DNA of 64,000 nt, taken from assembly GCA_029204225.1 (NCBI GenBank), contig CM055098.1, positions 11,617,552-11,681,551 of the forward strand, written 5' to 3'. The translations under genes and the position numbers were made by a program. This DNA comes from Diphasiastrum complanatum (Eukaryota > Streptophyta > Lycopodiopsida > Lycopodiales > Lycopodiaceae). Positions 11,297 to 64,000 of the stretch are shown one piece after another. Under the pieces are notes generated by a model. The model saw only the letters and a list, made by a program, of their open reading frames with translations. It searched no databases and was not told where the DNA came from. How positions within the stretch are numbered: the first letter of the stretch is position 1; every line of letters begins with the position of its first letter.

Positions 11297-12515
11297 GCTT
11301 CTTCGTAGGCAATTTTTCTGGCCTAGTATGAAAAAGGACGTCCACCAGTATGTAACCAGTTGCCAGAAATGTCAAGTAAACAAAGTAGAGCGTTTAAAGG
11401 CAGGAGGGTTGTTGCAGCCCTTAGAAATACTAGCTGGTAAATGGGAGAGTATCTCCATGGATTTTATAGTAGGCTTGCCTAAAACCCAAAAGGGTAATGA
11501 CGCTATATGGGTCACAGTTGACCGTCTAACCAAAATTGCTCATTTTATTCTGACCAAAACAATCGTTAGAGCTTCAGAGTTAGCGAGGTTGTTTGTAGAC
11601 GGGCTATTTAAACTGTACGGTCTACCTTCCGGCATAGTCAGCGACCGGGACAGTAAGTTTACTGGAAATTTTTGGAGGGCAGTATTCCATCATCTCCATA
11701 CTAAACTTTATATGAGTACCACCGACCATCCACAGACGGACGGTCAAACAGAGAGGGTAAATCAGGTGCTGGAGGATATGCTTTGTGCATACGTCAGCAA
11801 GAAGCAGACTAATTGGGAGGAGTATCTCTCGATATTAAAGTTTTCTTACAACAGTACCAAACATTCAGCTACGGGATACAGCCCATTTATGCTGATGTAC
11901 GGTTTTCAGCCACGCTCACCCACAGCTGTAGGGTTTAAACAAGAAAAAGTTGAGGCAGCCAGAAACTTTTTAGAGGACCTAAACCAGATGATAGAACATG
12001 CTAAGCGTAGCATTAGGCAGTCCCAGGATCGAGCCAGGCATTATGCAGATCCACACAGACGGAATGTGCAGTTCTCCACTGGTGAGAAAGTCTACTTGAG
12101 AGTCTCAATCGACTCTAAAACCCTCAAATCAGGAGTGTCTGCTAAGCTGTCTCCAAGGTATTGTGGTCCCTTTACCATCAGTAGGAGACTAGGCGAGGTC
12201 ACCTATGAACTAGAACTCCCACACAGCAGTAAGGTTTTTCTAGTCTTTCATGTAAGTCAGTTACGAAAAGCCTTAACCAGATCAGACAATCTGGTAGGGG
12301 ACAGTGTTCTAGTTCTCCCATTGGATCCTCAGCAACCTCCACATGAACCAGAGGAGATTCTTGATAGTAGAGAGACGCAGACTCGTCATACTCTATACCG
12401 AGAATATCTGGTTAAGTGGAATGATCAGCCTGTTGAGAATGCCACTTGGGAAAGAGGCAGCGTCCTTCGCAAGATTTTTCCAAACTTTGTCTTAGAGGAC
12501 CAAGACGGTTCTTAA
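11199..12515 (+). CDS. A: integrase with chromodomain, 438 aa
   Basis: An open frame with zinc-binding residues ([16 protein letters not shown], then CQKCQ). The catalytic core has D in SMDFIVGLPKT, D in SDRDSKFTGNFW, and E in TERVNQVLEDML. A GPY/F-type region reads LSPRYCGPF. The C-terminal chromodomain contains YLVKWNDQPVENATWERG. It normally inserts element cDNA; the chromodomain reads histone marks. The domain looks complete but would be made only as part of a polyprotein that is broken upstream. Confidence 0.9.
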   Translation: MSPIQRIIGSRSYMSVMTILVRGGHQGIQKTYELLRRQFFWPSMKKDVHQYVTSCQKCQVNKVERLKAGGLLQPLEILAGKWESISMDFIVGLPKTQKGNDAIWVTVDRLTKIAHFILTKTIVRASELARLFVDGLFKLYGLPSGIVSDRDSKFTGNFWRAVFHHLHTKLYMSTTDHPQTDGQTERVNQVLEDMLCAYVSKKQTNWEEYLSILKFSYNSTKHSATGYSPFMLMYGFQPRSPTAVGFKQEKVEAARNFLEDLNQMIEHAKRSIRQSQDRARHYADPHRRNVQFSTGEKVYLRVSIDSKTLKSGVSAKLSPRYCGPFTISRRLGEVTYELELPHSSKVFLVFHVSQLRKALTRSDNLVGDSVLVLPLDPQQPPHEPEEILDSRETQTRHTLYREYLVKWNDQPVENATWERGSVLRKIFPNFVLEDQDGS

Positions 12516-12526
12516 GGGGGAGGGAG
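12511..12526 (+). other. Polypurine tract of A
   Basis: TTAAGGGGGAGGGAG directly before the TG of the 3' LTR; it primes plus-strand synthesis in LTR elements. Confidence 0.85.
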
Positions 12527-12884
12527 TGTTAAGAGGTCGTAACCAGTGCCGAACCCTAGAGAACACAAATAGGTCAGATACCACAGTCAGGGTCGTGTCC
12601 AGCGTACATGACCAACAGGGCAAGACAGTGTGAGTAGTGTGCCCCAGCACGGTCCATAGCCATGGCGGGCCTAACACAGCCTAGGGACCTTGTCAGCAGG
12701 ATAGGGCCCCCAGTTGGGTCCCGACGTGCAGTCAGCCACGTCAGTGCCACGTGGCCGACACTTGGCAGTAGCATGCTACCAGTCCTCACACTGGGCTAGG
12801 AGGGGCTTACTCTATATCAGGGAGTAGGCAAGGTTGGGTGGATCAGTTAGTGTTTGCCCTACTGTGGTGTTAGGATCTATTACA
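12527..12884 (+). repeat. 3' LTR of A
   Basis: 358 bp, same length as the 5' LTR. Starts TGTTAAGAGGTCG and ends CTATTACA, followed by the target duplicate AGTAC. At three positions it carries the same bases as the 3' LTR of C rather than those of its own 5' LTR. Confidence 0.92.
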
Positions 12885-12889
12885 AGTAC

Positions 12890-12945
12890 CGTGTATCCAA
12901 GACTAGGAGTATACTGTATCCTATGTACTGGTCATGGACATAACA
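12890..12945 (-). repeat. 3' LTR of B, proximal part
   Basis: Continuation of the LTR interrupted by A. On the minus strand it starts TGTTATGTCC, preceded by the polypurine stretch AAGGAGGGAAGAA (12946-12958). Confidence 0.85.
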
Positions 12946-12973
12946 TTCTTCCCTCCTTAAACTGTTTCTATCC

Positions 12974-14236
12974 TTAGAAACTAAAATTCCGGAAATTCTT
13001 CTTTATGCTATCAACTCTCTCCCACGAATCATCATCCTCAGTACGACCCTTCCACCGAATTAAGCACTCAGAGATAGAACGATTTCTCAATTGTTTATCT
13101 CTGGTTCTGAGCACTTTCTCAGGTTCCAAAGGTACACTAAGCGACAAATCTTCCAAATGGGATAAATCCTCATCCGATCCAACTATATCACCATCATGTA
13201 AACTTAGTTTCAAATGACTTACATGACACACTGGGTGTGCAGTCGATTTTCCTTGAAGATCGAGTTCATACGCCAAAGAACCAATTCTACGTACAATCCT
13301 GAAAGGTCCACAATAACGGGTAGACAGCTTAAAATGCTTCCCTGTACGTAACGTCTTAGAATCTTTTGGAATCCTAAGATATACCCAGTCATCAACTTTA
13401 AAATCTCTTGGAGATCTCTTAAGATCGGTATAGTGTTTAGCTCTATCCTGAGCACTCCGGATACTATCCTTAGCCACTTGCAACATTTCTTGCATATCAT
13501 GCAAAAAATCAGCAACCTTCTGGATCTTAACAGACTTCGTCTCAACATTTACTGGAGATCTAGGTTGAAAACCGTGCATAAGCATAAAAGGACTGTAACT
13601 TGTAGCAGAATGTTTTCTAGTATTATATGCAAACTCAACCAGTGGGAGACAATCTTCCCAATGAGATTGCATGTGAGAAACATATGTCCTCAATATATCT
13701 TCCATAGTTTGATTAGTCCTTTCTGTCTGGCCATCTGATTCAGGATGATCAGAAGAACTCAAACTCAAAGAAGTTTCTAGTTTATGGAATATTGCTGACC
13801 AAAAGTGACGTGTGAACTTAGGATCTCTATCACTAACAATGTCACTTGGCAGACCATACAACCGAAATAATCTTTCAACAAAGATCTGGGCTAAATCAGA
13901 AGCCTTTATAGTTGACTTGACTGGTATGAATGCAGCTAACTTAGTTAACCAATCCACTACAACCCAAATAGAATCATTTTGTCGTTGGGTCTTTGGAAGT
14001 CCAACTACAAAATCCATAGATATGCTTTCCCATTTCTTATCTAGGACATCTAACGGATGCAACAAACCACCAGCCTTATGGCGTTCAGCCTTTGCTAGTT
14101 GACAGGGCTTGCATTTAACAACATATGACTCGACATATGGCTTGAGCTTTGGCCAATAAAATTCCCTCTTAACCAAGTCCAAAGTCCTATGTATACCGGG
14201 ATGTCCTGCACAGGGTATGTCATGACATTCAAACAA
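12974..14236 (-). CDS. B: integrase with chromodomain, 420 aa
   Basis: Zinc-binding region with GHPGIHRTLDLVKREF and CKPCQ. Core residues D (SMDFVVGLPKT), D (SDRDPKFTRHFW) and E (TERTNQTMEDIL) are present. GPF region: LSTRYCGPFRIV. Chromodomain: CLIRWKGRTEDDDSWERV. Open over the whole domain; the upstream stop at 14248 separates it from RNase H. A moderately divergent relative of the A/C integrase, with different flanking LTRs. Confidence 0.9.
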   Translation of the reverse strand: MFECHDIPCAGHPGIHRTLDLVKREFYWPKLKPYVESYVVKCKPCQLAKAERHKAGGLLHPLDVLDKKWESISMDFVVGLPKTQRQNDSIWVVVDWLTKLAAFIPVKSTIKASDLAQIFVERLFRLYGLPSDIVSDRDPKFTRHFWSAIFHKLETSLSLSSSDHPESDGQTERTNQTMEDILRTYVSHMQSHWEDCLPLVEFAYNTRKHSATSYSPFMLMHGFQPRSPVNVETKSVKIQKVADFLHDMQEMLQVAKDSIRSAQDRAKHYTDLKRSPRDFKVDDWVYLRIPKDSKTLRTGKHFKLSTRYCGPFRIVRRIGSLAYELDLQGKSTAHPVCHVSHLKLSLHDGDIVGSDEDLSHLEDLSLSVPLEPEKVLRTRDKQLRNRSISECLIRWKGRTEDDDSWERVDSIKKNFRNFSF

Positions 14237-14448
14237 AATCTTCCGTTAGAGCTCATCATCACCAGGTACGCAAACTTTCCCATTCCGAAATAGTAATCCA
14301 TCTCGAATGGTGAACTGTTCTACAATCTTCTTATCTTTCTTAGTTAGTTGAGTCCCCTGTGTTTCTGACTCAACACTGTCCACATTTCTTCCGGTCTGAA
14401 CAATGTTCCAAATGTGACCAAAATGGGAATCTGATTCATATTTTCCTC

Positions 14449-15117
14449 TCAGCGAAAGATATAGATCAGTAGAAAGGTGAATGACAACTCGTTCAGTTCA
14501 CCGATCCGACTAAGAGCATCTGCAACTTGATTAGAGCTGCCTCTTATGTAACGGATTTCATGATCAAATTCTTGCATCAATTCAGCCCATTGAGCTTTTC
14601 TCCCCCGAAGATCATGTTGATTACAAAAATGCTTAAGAGGCTGGTGATCCGTATACACTACAAACTTACTACCATACAAGTAGTGTCTCCAGGTTTTAAG
14701 TGCATGGATCACAGCAAACAATTCCTTTTCCTGCGTAGTATAACGCAACTGAGGACCAGTGAATTTTTTGCTTTCAAACGCTAGTGGCCTATCCGTTTGT
14801 AATAGAACTGCTCCAACTGCAACATTACTTGCGTCTGTTCTCACGACGTAAGGTAAATCTGGATTTGCAATTTGTAACACGGGAGCTGAAACAATCATTG
14901 TTTTAAATTTCTCAAAACACTGATTCAATTCCTCATTCCAAACAACAGGTGGACTAGGTTGATTCCTCTTTTTCTCTTTATTAACGATTCCTTTTGTCAG
15001 ATTATTACGCGGTGCTGCTAACTTAGCATAATCCTCAATAAATCTCTTGAAGAAAAGTGTAAAACCTAGAAAAGACTTTACCTGCCTCACAGTTTCCGGA
15101 ATTGGCCACTCAATCAC
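14449..15117 (-). pseudogene. B: RNase H region
   Basis: WPIPETVRQVKSFLGF begins the connection after RT. RNase H follows with [41 protein letters not shown] and a final SSNQVADALSRI. It degrades the RNA strand during reverse transcription. The frame is cut from RT by a stop near 15165 and from integrase by stops near 14430 and 14250. Confidence 0.85.
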
Positions 15118-15165
15118 AATGTTGATTTTATCCTCGTCAATCTTGATCCCATTTACTGTGATCTT

Positions 15166-15552
15166 CTAACCGAGATAAAACAACTCTTGCTTAAAGAATT
15201 CACACTTGGACTCTTTAGCATAGAGTAACTCCTGACGGAGCTTCATCAAGACGATTTCTAAGTGTTCTATGTGTTCCACCAAGGATTTACTGTAAACGAG
15301 AATGTCGTCTAAGAATACTACCACAAACTTCCCCAAATATGGACGAAATAAATCATTCATCATTTGCTGGAACGTTGCTGGAGCATTCCTTAATCCAAAT
15401 GGCAACACTAGAAATTCATAATGACCAAATCTAGACCGAAATCCTGTTTTTTGGACATTTTCTAACTTAATTCTTATTTGATGGTACCCTGTCCTGAGAT
15501 CGATCTTGGTGAAATACCGTGCTCCACCCAAGCGATCTACAAGGTCATCCAT
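15166..15552 (-). pseudogene. B: RT palm, catalytic part
   Basis: Contains [16 protein letters not shown] (motif A), [16 protein letters not shown] (motif B) and [12 protein letters not shown] (motif C, both Asp present). The N-terminal part of RT lies in the next frame segment, cut off by TAG at 15572. Confidence 0.88.
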
Positions 15553-15573
15553 CTTGGGTAATGGATATTTATT

Positions 15574-16542
15574 CTATATAGTCACTTTATTAAGCCCCTT
15601 GTAATCCACACACATCCGGAAACCTCCATCTTTCTTCGCTTTAAGAAGAACAGGAGCGCCCCATGGTGATTTACTAGGTTGTATGTGTCCCATCCTCAGA
15701 TAGTTTTCTATTTGATTTGAAATCTTTGTCTCCTCTTTCTGAGAGAACCTATAAGGTTGTCTAGAGACAGGTTGACTTCTTGGAATTAACTCAATCCTGT
15801 GGTCTACTGACCTAGACGGTGGTAAACCATGAGGTAATTCAGATGGAAAAACATCCCTAAATTCATTTATGATCTGTTCTTTCACTGCTTGTTCATGATC
15901 TAAATTTACTGAGTTAAGAATTGCTGAGAATTCACAACCATTTAGATTCATTTTAGGAACATCCACAACTGGAATAGCATAAATTGAAAAAACTTCATAC
16001 TCAGAATAATCCAATGCTTCCATTTTATTAATTGTAGAAGTCTGATCCAATGGACGTACAAAATTATTGCCAAATACTGTAACTACCTTATCACCCTCCT
16101 TGAAAGTGAGAACATGCTTCTCAAAATCAATTAACAAAGAAGGCGATTTACTAAATAACCATTCATAACCTAAAATTAAATCAGTACGAGCTAGGTCTAA
16201 AACATGAAAATTAACTAATTCTGTGTGTCCTTGCACCAAAACTGGGAGCTTCGGGACTTTTACGTTCCAAGTCTCCAACGCTGCTCCTGAAGCTAGATAA
16301 ACTTTATATCTATGATTGCTGGCTTCAGTTTCCAAGCTGAGTTTCTGCACAAGACCAGAATTAATAAAATAATGAATTGAACCACTGTCCAATAAAATAC
16401 TCACTTCTTGATCTTTAACTGTGCCAATTAAACGAAAAAGTTCATTAGGCAAGAAAGAAGTAGTACTAAAAGAACATTCACACTCACAATCAGTCAAGTT
16501 AATTTCCAAAGTCTTACCATTGCCTCCTAGGATTTCAATCAT
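15574..16542 (-). pseudogene. B: protease and RT N-terminus
   Basis: An aspartic protease with [17 protein letters not shown] (the DSG catalytic triad) in the first third, a linker, then [20 protein letters not shown] and the start of [16 protein letters not shown], ending at an in-frame TAG. The stop is the only visible break between protease and RT. Confidence 0.88.
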
Positions 16543-16549
16543 GTGAGCA

Positions 16550-17225
16550 GACCATGTCTTCCTTTCTGGTCAAAATTTCATCATATGTCCAGGCTTCTTA
16601 CAGACCAAACATAAGTTCTCTCTTTAAGCCTTTTCCCGGGACATGGATTTTTTGAATCTCTTTCTCTTCGGCTTCCTGAGTTCCGATGCTGCTTGATCTA
16701 ATTCATCAAAATATTTTGCTTGGTCTGGACCGCGCTTCTTAACCTTCTTGGTTTTCAAAGTGGTTGGAATTTGCGCAAATTGCTTCCTGGATGCCACCAC
16801 TGTGGAATCATATGCTTTCGCAATCCGAAACGCATCCTCGAGGCTTTGAAGCACATTTTGCCTGCTGGCAAACCTAGGACAAACTACCATAATGCCAACT
16901 TCGCATCGAATGATGGAACCCTATCCCATAGGTCCATGAATTCTTGGATATAAGAGTCTAAACTCTTTGTACCCATCTTGCAGTTCACGAACTTTAGGTA
17001 GTAGTCCACGTCATCAGCAACTATGAAAGCTTTTTTGAAAACTTCCGCAAACGCATCCCAAGTAGTTGGCTTCACCGGTAAATCTCGCCACCACGATGAC
17101 GCTTTGCCGCGTAAGAATAGCACGACACTGTCAATTTTCTTCTCATCAGGAACACCGTGCAGATTGAAGTAACTACACTTGGCCAGCCAGTCCTCGACGA
17201 CCTCAGGTTTCTTCTCCTTCACGAG
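16550..17225 (-). pseudogene. B: gag, N-terminally truncated
   Basis: Retrotransposon gag core with WLAKCSYFNLHG, WWRDLPVKPTTWDAF and KMGTKSLDSYIQEF. A basic region (KPKRKRFKKS) follows, then a knuckle, CLVCKKPGHMMK, whose last Cys is lost and which is followed by a stop. A frameshift lies near 16890. The reading frame runs on rightwards into the CT repeat of the minisatellite as RERERER, so the true gag start is missing. Confidence 0.82.
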
Positions 17226-17230
17226 CCCCA

Positions 17231-17266
<36 letters not shown>

Positions 17267-17540
17267 GGTCCACTCAAGCCTACGTGGTAGAGCCTGGTTG
17301 GTTCGCCATGCAAGCCTATGGTATGCCTACGTGGTTTGCCACATGGCAATCCCAAGTCTACATAATTTGCCATGTGTCCGACCTATGTGGCAGATAGCAG
17401 GCCTATGACATGCGTATGTGGCCTGCTACACAAGCCTATGGTAGGCCTATGTGGCTTGCCACGTGTCAAACCCCAAGCTTGCATGGTTTGCCATGTGGCA
17501 GGCCTACATGGCAGGCCACAATGAGGTGACCTCCGGCCAC
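17226..17540 (+). repeat. G-box-rich minisatellite, part 3
   Basis: Starts with the landmark GAGCCCCA, then (CT)n at 17233-17265 and AGGTCCACTC, followed by CCTACGTGGTAGAGCC units. It continues the phase of the array that stopped at 3180. Confidence 0.85.
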
Positions 17541-18010
17541 ATTTGATCTTTGATTTGTGGGGAGAATTGTTTTCTTAAGAGGGCTCTTTATTTTTTTGCA
17601 CCCCCTCCCCTCCCCTCGAAAAAATAAAGAGGCCCCATTCCCAAGCCCCACAAAAAAGCTTTTTTATTTTATTTTTTTGGGGGGAGGGAAGGGGAGGATT
17701 TAGCCTCCCCACACATTCTTCTTTTTAGGGTGAGGGAGAGGGCTACATTCCCCCACCCCTGTCTCCCCCCATTTTTTTGGTGGGAGGGCACGACCCCCCT
17801 TCACATTTTCCACTCTCTCGGCAACATGGAGGGGCACGCGCAATGCGTCATCTCACAAAAAAAATGAAATTAAAAAGAATGTTGTGCCACACACCACGGG
17901 GATGGGGAGGATGGCTAAGTAGATCATCAATCGCCCACTCTGAGCATCATTCACACATCTCGACCACAAGCCGCCACCCAAATTGTCGACCGCCCGTCAA
18001 CGACGGGCTA

Positions 18011-18057
<47 letters not shown>

Positions 18058-19123
18058 CATAGAGATATGGCCACTTTTGACCATACCACCTCAAGTCCCT
18101 GGAAGTTTCCAATGTAGGGTACCTGGTTGCTAGAAATAGGGACGAGAGACATTCATTGTTTTGGTTATCATTTATGGTCTTTCATGCTTTTTTCATATCA
18201 AAATCTATGATTGTGCTCATAACTTAAGGTAACAAATTATGATTCTCTAAAAAGGATATAAAAAATAGATGACAATATACTGCCTTGCAGGCCCTCCTAC
18301 AAAAGAACATTGTCTCTATGTTAGCTCTCAAGAAAAGCCACAAACTCTAGGTCATACACTACCAAATGAAAAATGAATCTATTTCTCCATGGCTCTTCAT
18401 TCCCTACCAAGTGGACCCGTTGCTAAAAAGTGGTTGGTCCTTGCCCAAGTTAAGCAAATGGTCTAAACATGCATTTATTATAGTTCTTAGGTCTAATATC
18501 AATCAATAAGGCTCCAAATACTTGTAGATCAAAATTGTTTTTGCTCACAAGGCTAATTGTTAGATTGGTTGGAAAAGTTCCATTGTTGATAGCCGATACA
18601 ACTTCAGGTCATGGTAAGCACTGTTGGTTTGAGTGTTGACTTGCAGGTTGTAGTTGACTAGAAGATCCTATATTTTGGAAGTGTCTCATTCATTCTTCTC
18701 GCATTCAACAAAAGTTCAAAAGGATATTTTGATGGTTTATTCATGTGTAGAATTTTTATAGTCAGTACCTTGAATGTTTCAAGTAGCTTTTCTAGTTTTG
18801 ATTTACTCTATAACCTCGTAACTTATGTACTTTTGACCCCTGTATTTGCTAGACTAATTTGTGTACTGAACCTGCACCATCTTCTACTTTGCTCTTTGAA
18901 TGAAAAATCAACATCTTCTAAAGCTTACTCTTCTCTACTTGATAATTTCTACAACTATGACAAAATGCTGGGATGCCATACCTACTGTGTATACATAGGA
19001 AGTAGTTAAAGATGAGTTGACACTCACCAACGATGACCAAGCACATGGTAATATAGATCAACGGTTTGCAGGATCAAAACTTGTAGACAGCACCAAAATT
19101 GATAGTGTTAAGGACTAGTGTAC
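17541..19123. other. Intergenic or intron sequence, no gene
   Basis: Includes C- and G-rich homopolymer stretches (17580-17800) and a (CA)n microsatellite at about 18013-18046. If the receptor kinase continues leftward, this is intron just after the 19124 splice donor. No kinase-like exon was found on the minus strand here. Confidence 0.6.
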
Positions 19124-61659
<42,536 letters not shown>

Positions 61660-62750
61660 CTGCAATGTTATACGAAAAAATTTCTATAATTAGCAACAAT
61701 TAGCAAGCTAGAGTTTTGATATGCTCATCCTTATCGGATTTTAAATGCTACAAAAATCTAAACATTGCCAAAAAAAAGCAACAAATTTTAAAATGAAAGA
61801 GAGTATACCTGCAAATTGCATTAAGTAAGGTGTAATGTTTCCAAATTTAACTCATCATCAAAACAATACAAGTTATTGGGCATGACTTGTATGGATCAAC
61901 AGTTTGTTACTGCAGCGAAAGCGAGAGAGAATGATCCAATGAAGATCCATAATATATACCATTATGTAGCTATACTAGCTTAGTGTCCCCAAGCCACTTG
62001 AGCGGCCACAAGCCACTTTTGAGGCTCATGAGCAGAAACCTCCTGTGGTGCCCAAGCCTTTATTGTGGTTGAAACTACATTTGAGGCCAATCCCCCTGCA
62101 GTGCCCAAGCCACTATGTGTAAATAATGGAATAAAGGCTCAGTACAAGAGGTAGCCCCCATACTAATGAATGGCATAGTCATAGTGAACGTTGAGCTTCG
62201 AGCGTGATGCTTATAGCATGACACGCAATTTGATTCATGAGGTGAAGTAGTAAAGAACATACCTGTGTGTAGGAAGTAGATTAATTGAACAAAATGGCCT
62301 TTAGTTAACTTAAGAGGACTTTGTTAATAAGTGAGCTAATGAGGTGAAGCAACCTATGGGTGGCCTTATCCTCATTCTATACGAAGCTCAATTCTTTTGT
62401 ATTATGGGACCTCCTCCCCCATTTCCTTATTTTGAAAGTTAAGGTTTTCTCTTGCTCCTCTTCTCTTTCCACCTTTTTCCTCTCTCCCTCTCTTGCTCTC
62501 CTTCTCTCTTCTTCTCCACACACTCCTTATCCTCTTCTATCTTTTCCTCCATCTCTTCAACTTCTCCTATACTCTTTCCCACTTCCTTCCTCACAAACCA
62601 AGGTTTGTGAGGTGATTTAGTGTCCTTCATGCTCTCTTTTATTTATGGTTTGCAAGGAAAGTAGAATGCATTGTTCTTTGTTGGATCTTAGCAAGTTTTA
62701 GCTTTTCTTTTAGAGGTTAACAACTCTCCTTTTGAGATACACCATTTCCC
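61660..62750. other. Intron sequence, no gene
   Basis: The signal-peptide and LRRNT exons were sought on the minus strand (Trp and Cys pattern WD...PC.W..V.C) and not found. A CT-rich low-complexity stretch lies at 62452-62590. Confidence 0.5.
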
Positions 62751-64000
62751 ATTGTAGATAATGCTCTTTTCATGCATAAGTCTTCTCTTTCTGTTGCATT
62801 TTCCAAGTTATTTATGGTGAGTTTGATGCATGAGAGCATAGAACCATGTAACATATGGCTTCAGATTACTGCCAGTCACCTAGTGCTACTATTGCCATAC
62901 TTTTGTAGGATTGAGGATACTGACAAATCTAACCTTTATATACTTATCCTTGATGACTCTGCTCATCCCACTATTGTTTCCCCTTATAGTTCTATCAAGT
63001 GTCATACACCGCTTGCATATGCTTTATGAGCTAGCAAGCCAATTCCTCATCCCATTCACCTAGCAGGTTCGCAATACTTGTCGAGCTCATTGCTTTGGTT
63101 GATATTACCAGCATGCAACCTTTTTGTAGCAGTCATGTTTCATCTTAAATACGGGCTACCCCTATGGATGCTTCTCAGACATTGTGTGCTGAAGTTTCTA
63201 GTGCAGATTTCTTCTCTATGACATGACTCTTGGTCCCAACCAGCTCACTTCTGTGGGCAAGGTTACTTTGAGCTTCTCGCAACAACATTCACTATTCACA
63301 CATGGTGGTACATTTTACACACTCCATGGTATCGATTCCCAGCAGAATTGCCAGCTTATTTTTAATAAGCAATATATTTGGAGCCTCTCCAAAGACATAT
63401 TGATGTATTGAAGAGTCAATTTGTGCTTTGCAAGTGCTCCTCTCCCTTAACATATCAGTGATCTATTGCAATAGTTCTAACATGCTTTTGTAGAGCCTAC
63501 GTTGCTTGCATCATTGAACAACGTCAATTACGTTTTTAACTATTTTCTTTCAACTCCTATTTGACCATCAACTTTATGCTTAGAAGCATTCTAAATGCTC
63601 CTTCGTCTCTTCAAAATTGAGTTCTTAGAGTTCTTCTTTTGTGATTGTACTGCTTGTCTGGAGTCTAGTAAATTCAAATTTTTTCACATTTTGCCTACTC
63701 CTACTGATGCACATGGCTTAACTATGACCTTACTTTGACCGCCTTACGACATTGAATACTACACTTGTTTTATGTCTCCGTAAATTTGATCACGAGTTTA
63801 TTGTTTAAAACCAATGATCATGACATATTCATTGATAAGATATCTCTATCCTCAGAACAACCTCAGAGATACAAGTTTTCAATTTGATATACACTTTTCA
63901 TTTTCATCATAGACTTGGTAAGACCAATGTTGTTGCTCATGTTCATCTAGACTTCTTGCATTTACTTTTTCCCTTGTTACTACCACACATAAATGGCTTA
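62751..64000 (+). mobile_element. Very degenerate F-group Ty3 element (F3)
   Basis: Successive words align with F1 across several frames: LYILILDDSAHP near 62935 (after the knuckle in F1), GIDSQQNCQLIFNKQYIWSL at about 63320 (end of protease) and AFVEPTLLASL near 63490. A SKCSF-like RT thumb word lies near 63590 and an RNase H end at 63860-63950. Stops are frequent. The element probably continues beyond the window. Confidence 0.65.

Larger units (their letters stand above)
3638..12884 (+). mobile_element. Ty3 retrotransposon A with three RT modules
   Basis: Both LTRs are 358 bp with TG...CA ends, flanked by the 5-bp target duplication AGTAC (3633-3637 and 12885-12889). The empty site is preserved in the relative at about 59300 as GAGTACCGTGTATCC. 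Order: LTR, iMet-type PBS, gag, protease, RT module 1 (to 7707), RT/RNase H module 2 (7708-9566), RT/RNase H/integrase/chromodomain module 3 (9567-12515), polypurine tract, LTR. The extra modules make it longer than its relative C (6.4 kb). Every module is broken. The two LTRs differ at about 14 of 358 positions by my reading. Confidence 0.92.
3181..17225 (-). mobile_element. Ty3-type LTR retrotransposon B (5' truncated, carries A)
   Basis: Minus-strand element: 3' LTR at the left (3181-3637 plus 12890-12945), polypurine tract, then integrase with chromodomain, RNase H, RT, protease and gag reading to the right. It is cut off in gag at 17225, where the minisatellite resumes, so 5' LTR and PBS are missing. 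Element A is inserted in the 3' LTR. A degenerate relative at 58790-59660 supplies the uninterrupted version of the LTR at the A insertion point. Few stops break the coding region, so B is moderately young. Confidence 0.85.

Noticed and set aside
18001-18133. Coding frame containing a His-Thr run
   Set aside because: It is a translation of the (CA)n microsatellite.
17541-19123. Last kinase exon of the receptor on the minus strand
   Set aside because: No C-lobe motifs (LLCTQ, RPKM-like) were found in any minus frame. The exon probably lies beyond the left end of the window.
61660-62750. Signal-peptide and LRRNT exons
   Set aside because: No WD...PC.W pattern or suitable hydrophobic start was found; the minus frame at 62075-62260 has no LRR features.

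Overview
The window is nuclear DNA of a land plant with a large, repeat-rich genome. A fern or a gymnosperm fits best; this is an inference from a plant LRR receptor-kinase gene with giant introns, dense Ty3 retrotransposons primed by initiator-Met tRNA, and long GA tracts. No bacterial-type gene, RNA gene or CRISPR array is visible. The only host gene is a minus-strand LRR-II (SERK/NIK-type) receptor-like kinase. Eight exons (61588-61659, 53914-54057, 53719-53790, 53483-53539, 20834-20913, 20554-20685, 19926-20273, 19124-19516) join in phase through GT/AG sites into 1,298 bp of open coding sequence spread over 42.5 kb. One intron is 32.6 kb and one 7.5 kb. The signal-peptide/LRRNT exons and the last kinase exon are not seen, so the whole window may lie inside this one gene. 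LAYOUT. 300-17540: a G-box-rich minisatellite interrupted by a deleted LINE (1078-2997) and by Ty3 element B (minus, 3181-17225). Element A (plus, 3638-12884, TSD AGTAC) sits inside B's LTR, and A carries three tandem reverse-transcriptase modules. 19124-20913: kinase, membrane and juxtamembrane exons. 20914-53482: the giant intron. It holds Ty3 element D (minus), split by element E (23400-42901). E contains a GC-rich insertion (25245-26119) and a composite region flanked by direct repeats H1 and H2. That region has a degenerate reverse transcriptase of unusual, Penelope-like type (36532-38367), LINE 3' ends lodged in (GA)n tracts, and Ty3 element C (28679-35091), a relative of A. Ty3 element F1 (46382-52578, TSD CAAGC) lies outside D. 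53483-54057: three LRR exons. 54058-61587: intron with F2 (54261-58536, TSD GCCTC), a fragment of a B relative, and an LTR with a Ty3 3' end. 61588-61659: the first visible LRR exon. 61660-64000: intron with a third, very degenerate F-type element. HOW IT FITS TOGETHER. All retroelement genes here are broken by stops, frameshifts or deletions. Several of the stops are CAG-to-TAG changes. The visible receptor-kinase exons are intact, so the host gene appears to have tolerated repeated intron insertion. The most notable observations are the LINE family confined to (CT)n tracts in one orientation with a covarying 3' stem-loop, the Penelope-like reverse transcriptase, the repeated reuse of one acceptor point in element A, and the AG...CT termini of the F family LTRs.
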